From Deinococcus metalli (lineage in GTDB: Bacteria > Deinococcota > Deinococci > Deinococcales > Deinococcaceae), in assembly GCF_014201805.1 (NCBI RefSeq), contig NZ_JACHFK010000001.1, positions 620,001 through 684,000 of the forward strand: a DNA stretch of 64,000 nt, read 5' to 3'. A program made the translations under genes and the position numbers. The notes below the pieces were generated by a model. It was not told the origin of the DNA. It did not search any database and worked only from the letters and a program-made list of their open reading frames with translations. This document shows, one piece after another, positions 54,925-64,000 of the stretch. Positions within the stretch are counted from its first letter, which is position 1; each line of letters opens with the position of its first letter.

Positions 54925-55481
54925 CGCTGGGGCGGCGTCCACTCGCGGCGCAGCAGATCCAGGCGGACGCTGTCGTAGCGCTGGCCGTCCACCACGCGCG
55001 CCTCGCGCACCCGGCTGGACTCTCGAAAGCCCAGGCGCCGCGCGGCGCGGATCATGCGCTCGTTGCCGCCCCACGTGGTGAAGGTCAGCACGTGCGCGTC
55101 CGTCTCGTCCAGGGTCGCCTGCACCCACAGCGCCAGCGCCCGCGTGCCGATGCCCCGGCCCCAGTGCACCGGGTCGTAGATCAGCACGCCCAGGTCCCAC
55201 CACCCGCCGCCAGCGGGTTCCTCCTCCGAGCGGTTCACCATGCCCACGCACACCCCGTCTAGGTCGATCACGCGCTCGTCCGGGCGGGTGGCGGTCATGG
55301 ACAGCTGCTGCACATAGCTTCGCAGCGACGCCGTGGTGGCGGCCGGGTGGAAGTACGGCGCGTCCCAGCGGCGCCACTCGGCGGCCGGGTCGGCCAGCCA
55401 GCGCTCCAGCACCGGCAGGTCACGCGGGCGGCGGCCCCGGATGGTCACCGTGTGCGGGGGGGGTGGGCCGGCGTGCGTCAC
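54921..55481 (-). CDS. GNAT family N-acetyltransferase
   Basis: 186 residues from the GTG at 55481, supported by CATAGT (minus, 55493-55488) six bases upstream. The acetyl-CoA motif is WGRGIGTRALALW, with GGNERMIRAARRLGF behind it, the RimJ/RimL-like layout. Substrate unknown. Coupled to the basic helical protein gene. Confidence 0.82.
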   Translation of the reverse strand: MTHAGPPPPHTVTIRGRRPRDLPVLERWLADPAAEWRRWDAPYFHPAATTASLRSYVQQLSMTATRPDERVIDLDGVCVGMVNRSEEEPAGGGWWDLGVLIYDPVHWGRGIGTRALALWVQATLDETDAHVLTFTTWGGNERMIRAARRLGFRESSRVREARVVDGQRYDSVRLDLLRREWTPPQR

Positions 55482-55538
55482 GGCCGCACTATGCCAGACG
55501 CGCCGCGCCCCGTCAGCAGGAGCGGCCACCGTCGGGGT

Positions 55539-55919
55539 TCACGGCAGCAGCCGGTGCCACAGCGCGGGCAGCAGCACGGCCGCCGCCACGCCCAGCGACC
55601 CCGCGCTCGCCACCAGCACCGCCGCCGCCATCGCGTCCTTGGCGATCTTCGCCAGCGCGTGCCACTTGGGGCTGACGAGGTCCACGATGGCCTCCACCGC
55701 CGTGTTCACCAGTTCCAGTGACAGCACCAGCGCGCAGCACAGCACGATGGGCGCCAGGGCCACGCCCAGCCACGCCGCGGTCGCCAGCGCCAGCACCGCG
55801 CACCACACCTCCACCCGGAAGTTCGCCTGGGTCGCGTAGACGTGCCGCACACCCGCCCACGCGAAGCCCGCGGAGCGCCAGAAGCGGCGCAGGCTCAGGG
55901 CGGACCCGTCGGACCTCAT
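55539..55919 (-). CDS. dgkA: Diacylglycerol/undecaprenol kinase
   Basis: 126 residues: three membrane helices, FAWAGVRHVYATQANFR near the start, and the signature ELVNTAVEAIVDLVSPKWHALAKIAKD split by family positions (NTAVEAIVD, AKIAKD). It phosphorylates undecaprenol or diacylglycerol at the membrane. ATG four bases after the ybeY stop, so probably co-translated. Confidence 0.9.
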   Translation of the reverse strand: MRSDGSALSLRRFWRSAGFAWAGVRHVYATQANFRVEVWCAVLALATAAWLGVALAPIVLCCALVLSLELVNTAVEAIVDLVSPKWHALAKIAKDAMAAAVLVASAGSLGVAAAVLLPALWHRLLP

Positions 55920-55923
55920 GGAG

Positions 55924-56382
55924 TTACGGCAGGGCGGCGCGGGCCGCGTCCCAGGCGTCGTGGAAGACCTGCCACTCGGGGCCACGCGCGCCCTCCTCGA
56001 AGCCCAGACCCTCGGCGTGCGGGTGGTCATGGCCCACCAGATGGGTCAGGCCGTGACTGGCGAGCAGCGCCACCTCGCGCGTCAGTGGGTGCCCGCGGGC
56101 CTCCGCCTGCCGGGCGGCCGTGTCGAGGCTGATCACGATGTCGCCCAGGTGCGGCGGCATGAAGGGATCGCCGGGCTCCCACGTGGGAAAACTCAGGACG
56201 TCGGTCGGCGCGTCCTCGCCCCACGTCTCGCGCTTGAGGTCGCGGATGGCGCGGTCCCCGACCAGCACGACCGTCACCTCGCGGTCCGCCACGCCGAAGT
56301 GGGCCATGACGGCCTCCAGGCTGGCGCGCAGGGCCGGGCGCAGGCCAGCCGGCGGGGCCTTGCGGACGACGAGGTCGATCAT
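55924..56382 (-). CDS. ybeY: Endoribonuclease YbeY (rRNA maturation factor)
   Basis: 152 residues with the zinc triad SHGLTHLVGHDH and the upstream PTDVLSFP. YbeY takes part in 16S rRNA 3' maturation and quality control. ATG at 56382 six bases after TACCCT (minus, 56394-56389). It precedes dgkA and follows phoH, the common bacterial order. Confidence 0.94.
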   Translation of the reverse strand: MIDLVVRKAPPAGLRPALRASLEAVMAHFGVADREVTVVLVGDRAIRDLKRETWGEDAPTDVLSFPTWEPGDPFMPPHLGDIVISLDTAARQAEARGHPLTREVALLASHGLTHLVGHDHPHAEGLGFEEGARGPEWQVFHDAWDAARAALP

Positions 56383-56453
56383 GCGCCCAGGGTAGCGCCC
56401 GGACACGCGCCGCGACCACGGCGGTGGCACCGTGCGGGCTTGCCCGACAGCAC

Positions 56454-56492
56454 AGGGACGCACGCCCGGCCACGTGCCGGAGGTGCGTCCCT
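56454..56492 (-). terminator. Terminator between phoH and ybeY
   Basis: Perfect 10-bp stem AGGGACGCAC/GTGCGTCCCT just after the phoH stop. Confidence 0.65.
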
Positions 56493-56508
56493 GCGAGATG
56501 AGCCGTGG

Positions 56509-57579
<1,071 letters not shown>

Positions 57580-57898
57580 CGGAACTCCTGGGCGCAGCAA
57601 AGCGCACCCTCCCCCCAGGTGTCTGGCGGGAAGGGAAGGAAACGAAGGTCATCGGACGTTCTCATTGTCGGCACTGCGCCGGGAGGCCGTCGTGTTCCAC
57701 CGCACATTCCCGCGCCGGGGCGCCCGCGCCGTGCGCTCTGGACGGCGTTCCGGCGGTTCCCGGTGGTGGGGTCCGGCCCTGGTGCAGCGCTGGAATTGGC
57801 GGTCCGTGCCCCCACGCGCGCCGCGCCTTGAGTGACCCTTGCCTTCGCGTTCACGCTGCGCTGATCCCGCGGGCAGCCCGACGGGTACACTGACGGGC
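57580..57898. other. Divergent intergenic region, phoH and aroE
   Basis: About 320 bases with no convincing gene. The right end holds TACACT (57886-57891) of aroE. An Arg-rich plus-strand frame (about 57668-57832) ends at the start of this promoter but has no start signal. No promoter for phoH could be fixed. Confidence 0.4.
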
Positions 57899-58777
57899 GT
57901 GACCGCGCAGGACGCCTCCGCGTTATCCCTTCAGGCCTTCCTGTTCGCAGACCCGGCCGCGCACTCGCTGTCCCCGCACATGCACCGCGCCGCGTTCCAG
58001 TCCGCCGGCCTGCGTGGGGACTACACGGCGGTGCGCGTGCCCGCCCCGGATCTCGCGGCGGCCGTGGCGGGCCTGCGGCGCCCCGGTGTCCTCGGCGCGA
58101 ACCTCAGCCTGCCGCACAAGGAAGCGGCGCTGCCCCTGCTCGATGACCTCACGCCGGCCGCACGGGCCATCGGTGCGGTGAACACGATCATCCACCGCGG
58201 CGGCCGGCTGACCGGTGAGAACACCGACGCGCCGGGACTGCTGGAAGACCTGCGCGAGCACTGGCCGCACGGCGAGGGCGTGCCGGGCGCGGTGGTCGTG
58301 CTCGGCGCGGGCGGCGCGGCGCGGGCGGGCGTGTACACCGCGCTCACGCTGCTGGGCCGGGACGTGGTCGTCGTGAACCGGACCCCGGAGCGGGCCCGGC
58401 AGCTCGTGGCGTCGTGGCCAGGAGCCGGCGCTTGGGGCCGTCTGGAGGCCGCCGACGCCTCCTCCGTGCCGTGGACCGACGTGGCGCTCGTGATCAACGC
58501 CAGCAGCGCGGGTCTGAACAATCCGGAGCAGACTCCGCTGGACGCGGCGTACCTGCGCCGTCTGCCCCCTGGCGCGCTGGTGTACGACATGGTGTACGCT
58601 CCGCCCGAGACGCGGCTGATGGCCGACGCCCGCGCGGCCGGTCTGCGGGCCGCCAATGGCCTGGGCATGCTCGCGCAGCAGGCGCGGCTCGCCTTCACGG
58701 CGTGGACGGGCCGGGACGTGCCCGTGACGGTCTTCCGCGAGGCGCTGGACTCGCCCCGGTCCGGCGAGCGGAAATGA
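57899..58777 (+). CDS. aroE: Shikimate dehydrogenase
   Basis: 292 residues: shikimate site SLSPHMHRAAFQ, catalytic Lys/Asp in NLSLPHKEAALP and NTDAPG, NADP loop LGAGGAARAGV, and the ending NGLGMLAQQARLAFTAWTG. It reduces 3-dehydroshikimate in aromatic amino acid synthesis. GTG start seven bases after TACACT (57886-57891). Its stop overlaps the start of the kinase gene (ATGA). Confidence 0.95.
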   Translation: MTAQDASALSLQAFLFADPAAHSLSPHMHRAAFQSAGLRGDYTAVRVPAPDLAAAVAGLRRPGVLGANLSLPHKEAALPLLDDLTPAARAIGAVNTIIHRGGRLTGENTDAPGLLEDLREHWPHGEGVPGAVVVLGAGGAARAGVYTALTLLGRDVVVVNRTPERARQLVASWPGAGAWGRLEAADASSVPWTDVALVINASSAGLNNPEQTPLDAAYLRRLPPGALVYDMVYAPPETRLMADARAAGLRAANGLGMLAQQARLAFTAWTGRDVPVTVFREALDSPRSGERK

Positions 58778-61700
58778 GGGCCTTCGATCCCGGCCGCCGC
58801 TGGGCGTCCCGGGCGCCGCTGATCGTGATGGCGATGGTGCTGCTGCTCACCACCGCGATGTCGCTGGTGCTGTCGGACTACGTGCACGAGCAGCAGAACA
58901 ACCGCTTCCTGCGCGAGACCGGCTCGTACAGCAACGCGCTCGATTCGCGGCTCTCGGAGTACGGGCAACTGCTGTACGCGTTGCGGGCAGCGTGGCAGGT
59001 GCACCCGGACCTGCTGGACGCACGCGACTTCAACGGGTATGTGAGGGGCCTGGACCTGAACAGGCAGTACCCGGGCGTGCGGACGGTGGGGTACGCCGCG
59101 CTGCTGCCGCCTGGAGCGGATGAGGCGGCCCTCACGGCCAAGCTGCGGCGGGCCGTGTCGCCCACGTGGGCGGTGCGTCAGGGCTCCTCGCCGCAGGCGA
59201 CCCGGGCGCCGGCCGCCGTGGTGTCGTCCATCGAGCCCGGGGCAAACGTGGCGCTCGGCTTTGACCTGTATTCCGAGCCGGTGCGGCGGGCCCTGCTGGT
59301 GGCCAGCGAACGCTCCGGCGGCGTGCAGGCGTCGGACCGCGTGGCGCTGCTGCAACCCGGCCAGGACGGCCGGTCGCTCGACGGCTTCCTGATGGCGCTG
59401 CCCGTGCCCGGCACCGGCGTGAACGGCACGCGGCCCGACGGCTTCCTGTTCCTGTCAATCCGCGCCGACCGCCTGACGGCGACGCTCAGCTCCAGCATGG
59501 GCATCCGGCCCTTGAATGTCGTGCTGAGCGTGAACGGCAAGCGCCTGAGCGGGCAGGAGCCGACCGCTGCGGTGGATTTCCAGCGCAGCGTGAGCCGCGT
59601 GATCTCCGGCCAGCACTGGACCCTGGATTTCTCGGCAGACAGCAGCTACGGTCAGGACTTCGCGGCCATCACGCCGCTGCTCACGCTGCTGGGCGGCCTG
59701 CTGACCGCCGGGCTGGCCTTCCTGGTGGTGCAGGCGCAGGTGCGGGCGCGCAGCCAGGCCGAGGCGCTGAACGTCTCGCTGGCGCTGGCCCGCACGCGCC
59801 AGGAGCAGGCCAGCGCCGAGTTCGAGGCGATCTTCCACTCCATGCAGGACGCGGCCGCCTTCACCGACGAGGTCGGCCTGATCCGGCTGGTGAACCCCGC
59901 GCTGCGCGAACAGTTCCGGGTGGCGGACGACCGCCTGATCGGTCAGCCCCTGTCGGTGCTGCATGAAGACCTGGGCCTCGCCAACCGCGAGTCGTTTCAG
60001 GCGATCACCACGCCGTATGTCCGGACGGACGGCTCGACCTTCGCTGGCGAGGCCCAGCGCAGCGCCGTGGTCGACCCCGAGGGCCGGCGACTGGGCCAGC
60101 TGGAGGTCGTGCGGGACGTCAGCGAGCGCGTGCAGGCCGAGCGGGCGGTGCAGGCCGCTCAGCGCCGCTACCGGGGCCTGCTGGACGCCCTGCCGTACTC
60201 CGTGCAGGTCAGCGATCCCGAGGGCCGCGTGACCTTCGTGAACGCCCGGCACCAGGACGTGCTCGGCGTGGACGACCTGACCAGCGCGATGTCGCCCGAG
60301 GGCCGCGCGGCGTACGCGCACCTGCAGTCCGCCGCGATGGCCGCGCGCGCGCCCCAGCAGCAGGACGTGCAGCTCGCGTTGCCCGGCGGCGACCGCCACT
60401 GGTTCACGCTGACCTTCGCGCCCTTCCGCGACCAGCGCGGCGAGGTGGTGGAATGGGTCACCAGCGTGACGGACATCCACGACCGGATGCTGGCCGAGCG
60501 GCTCGCGCAGCGCAACGAGGAACGCTACCGCAGCGTTCTGGAGGGGCTGCCGCAGATCGTATGGCTCACCGACACGCGCGGCACGCCGGTGTACTTCAAC
60601 CGGCAGTGGACGGCGTACGTGGGCGAGGCGCGGGCCGGGCAGGACTTCCAGGCGCTGATCCACCCGTCGGACCGTGGAGAGTACGCCCGCCGCTGGGCGT
60701 CGGCACTCCACGCCGGGCGGCCCTTCGAGGCCGAACACCGGCTGCTCGGCCGGGCCGACACCTACCGGACCTTCGTGACCCGCGGCCTGCCCGTCACCGA
60801 CTCGGGCGGGCAGGTGATCGAGTGGGTGGGCACGTCCACCGACGTGGACGACTCGGTGCACGCCGAGAACGCCGCGCGGCTGCTCGCGGACGTGTCCGGC
60901 CACCTCGCGGCGCGCGGCGGGCAGCACGGAGCGGCCCGGCATGCGCCGTACGCCACCGCGCTGGACGCCCTGACGGTGCGCTTCGTGGACAGCGCCGCGC
61001 TGTGGCAGGTTGGACCGCTGCAACTCGCGGCGCGCTCCGCCCGTCACCCCGGCTGGGACGCGCCGCACATGCGCGCCTTGGTGCGCCAGATGGTGGACGA
61101 GGTGATGGCGTCGCGGCAGCGCGTCGTGCTGACGGCGCACCCCCTGCTGCATGGCGTGCACGCCACGGGCGCCGTCCTGATCCCCCTGATCGCCCAGAAC
61201 GGCATGCTGTGCGGTCTGCTGGGGCTCGCGCACCGGCAGCCCCTCACCGACCGCGACGCGGAACTCGCGGACGAGCTGGCCAAGCGGTTCGCGGCCGCGC
61301 TGGAAAATGACGCCCTGCAACAGCGCGTCGCGGCGGCCCAGGACGACCTACGCACCCTGAATCAGTCGCTGGAGGAACGCGTGGAACTGCGCACCCGCGA
61401 GCTGGAGGGCGCCAACCGTGAGCTGGAGGCCTTCAGCTACTCCGTCAGCCACGACCTGCGCACGCCGCTGCGGCACATCGTGGGCTTCGGCGACCTGCTC
61501 GCCAAGGAGGCGGACGGCGCCGACCTCAGCCCCAAGGCGCGGCGCTACCTCGGCATCATCACGGACTCGGCGGCGCGCATGAGCCAGCTGATCGAGGACC
61601 TGCTGGAGTTCTCCCGCATGGGCCGCCAGGAACTGCGCCGCGCGCCGGTCGACCTGGCCCCGCTGGTGCAGGCCAGCTGGCTGGCCCTGGAACCCGACCG

Positions 61701-62093
61701 CGCCGGCCGGGACGTGGCGCTGCGTGTGGCCGCCCTGCCCACCGTGGACGGCGACCCCACCATGCTGTCCCTGGTGTTCACGAACCTGCTCAGCAACGCC
61801 ATCAAGTACACGCGCACGCAGCCGCACGCGGTCATCGACGTGAGCAGCACCCTAGCGGACGATGAAGTCAGCGTGACGGTCCGGGACAATGGTGTGGGCT
61901 TCGATCCGCGTTACATGGATAAACTGTTCGGCGTGTTCCAACGACTCCACCGTGCCGATGAATTCGAAGGCATCGGCATCGGCCTGGCCAACGTGCGCCG
62001 CATCGTGAGCCGGCATGGCGGCCGCGTGTCGGCCGACTCCCAGCCGGGCGAGGGCGCGGCCTTCACCGTGACGCTTCCAGCGAGGTCCGCCGA

Positions 62094-62097
<4 letters not shown>
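58774..62097 (+). CDS. CHASE-PAS-PAS-PAS-GAF histidine kinase
   Basis: 1107 residues. Helix (residues 14-35), periplasmic CHASE-like sensor to about residue 300 (DFNGYVRGLDLNRQYPGV; GYAALLPPG), second helix (about 305-325), three PAS domains (about 345-470, 475-590, 595-720), a GAF-like region (to about 850), coiled coil, HisKA with SVSHDLRTPLRH (His893) and HATPase (NLLSNAIKYT, DNGVGFDP, GIGLANVRR). A membrane sensor kinase for an unknown extracellular ligand. Coupled to aroE before and the REC kinase after (ATGA each). Confidence 0.88.
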
Positions 62098-63296
<1,199 letters not shown>

Positions 63297-63331
63297 ACCG
63301 GCCGGTGCGCCACACGCGCTAGCCTGGACAC

Positions 63332-63748
63332 ATGAAGAAGTCCATGAACGTCACGTGGCTGGGCGAACACCGCTTCGTCGGCGTGAACCCCTCCGGGCAG
63401 CAACTGCTGATCGACAACTCGCCCACCAAGATCGGCGTGTCGCCCATGGACGCCCTGCTCGGCGCCCTGGCCACCTGCACCGCCGTCGATGTCGTCGACA
63501 TCATGGCCAAACGCCGTACCCCCCTCACGTCGTACCGCATCGAGGTCGAGGGCGAGCGTGCCGAGACGCACCCCAAGCGCTACACGCACATCACCGTGCG
63601 GCACATCGCGGGCGGGAGCGGCGTGATGTTGGACGCGCTGACCAAGGCCGTGCACCTGAGTCACGAGAAGTACTGCTCGGTGGCGGCGTCGCTGAACGCG
63701 GAGATGAGCGTCGAGGCGGTGGTGGAGGAGAGCGCGGTTCCGAGCTGA
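63332..63748 (+). CDS. OsmC family protein
   Basis: 138 residues with the OsmC/Ohr pattern: SPMDALLGALATCTAVDVVDIM, where the cysteine matches the first peroxidatic Cys, and HEKYCSVAASL with the second. It reduces organic peroxides or related compounds. ATG six bases after TAGCCT (63320-63325). Confidence 0.87.
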   Translation: MKKSMNVTWLGEHRFVGVNPSGQQLLIDNSPTKIGVSPMDALLGALATCTAVDVVDIMAKRRTPLTSYRIEVEGERAETHPKRYTHITVRHIAGGSGVMLDALTKAVHLSHEKYCSVAASLNAEMSVEAVVEESAVPS

Positions 63749-64000
63749 GCGTGGGAGGTCAGGGGGTGGACGGGCACCGTTCGGCGGCGCAAGTCCCACC
63801 CTTTCCCTGTGGCCAGGGAGAATGTGGACGCTCACGTGTTCAGGCTGGCCGGAGCTGAAGTTGCGTCAGCGTGGCGCGCGGTCCTTGCCTCCTGCGATGG
63901 CCTCGTCCTCACCTGCGGGCTCTGCGCACGGTGGCATCCGGGGGAGCGCGTGTGACCAGCTCTGCCGAATCTGCTCTCCCTGCCCTGTGGTCTTCCTGAG
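63749..64000. other. Window end, no gene recognised
   Basis: No coding region stands out in the last 250 bases on either strand. Confidence 0.4.

Noticed and set aside
57668..57835. Arg-rich plus-strand frame before aroE
   Set aside because: No start signal or family likeness; composition is that of noncoding GC-rich sequence.

Overview
The window is high-GC bacterial chromosome and reads as Deinococcus. The best marker is a full-length ddrA (DNA damage response A, a Rad52-like annealing protein of this genus). Many start codons also lie only 5-7 bases after a TAnnnT -10 hexamer with no Shine-Dalgarno, which is the leaderless style known from Deinococcus.

Layout. 1-8728: end of an acyltransferase gene, tyrA, a TSUP transporter, msrA, a MOSC protein, a secreted phospholipase-D-like protein, two small membrane proteins, an RNHCP zinc-ribbon protein, an MBL-fold hydrolase and purD. 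8798-8879: tRNA-Leu(CAA). 8826-17155: an 8.3-kb accessory island bounded by a perfect 55-bp direct repeat of the 3' part of that tRNA. It carries azoR, three consecutive frameshifted genes (SRAP/HMCES-type, unknown, DUF3006-like), an NPCBM-domain lipoprotein, two more lipoproteins, several orphan genes including one of clearly lower GC, five copies of one hairpin repeat, and no integrase. 17329-20343: a triple-GAF histidine kinase, a small protein and secG. 20453-26681: a five-gene peptide ABC transporter operon with its own promoter and inverted repeats. 26790-35689: a DUF4139-like secreted protein, then (minus) metF and metH behind a SAM-riboswitch-like leader, and a BTAD/AAA regulator. 35772-42461: small secreted and cytoplasmic proteins, an SDR, a thioredoxin-reductase-like flavoprotein, a HAD phosphatase, HrpB helicase, a Tam-like methyltransferase and a 31-codon micropeptide translationally coupled to ddrA. 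42458-49664: ddrA, a subtilase, hisB-hisH, ilvE and glgB with a coupled small membrane protein. 49821-54175: an ApbE / DUF2271 / PepSY-like group, a nitroreductase and a trans-sulfuration PLP enzyme. 54325-57579 (minus): phoH, ybeY, dgkA, a GNAT enzyme and a coupled basic protein. 57899-63748: aroE translationally coupled to a large CHASE/PAS/GAF histidine kinase and then to a REC-histidine kinase, and last an OsmC protein.

Most genes are ordinary chromosomal metabolism (Tyr, His, Met, branched-chain amino acids, glycogen, purine, shikimate) with repair and redox functions. The accessory signal is concentrated in the tRNA-Leu island. The points most worth following are that island with its hairpin family and decayed SRAP operon, the micropeptide coupled to ddrA, the damage-box-like sites at ddrA and SRAP, and the riboswitch-like metH leader.
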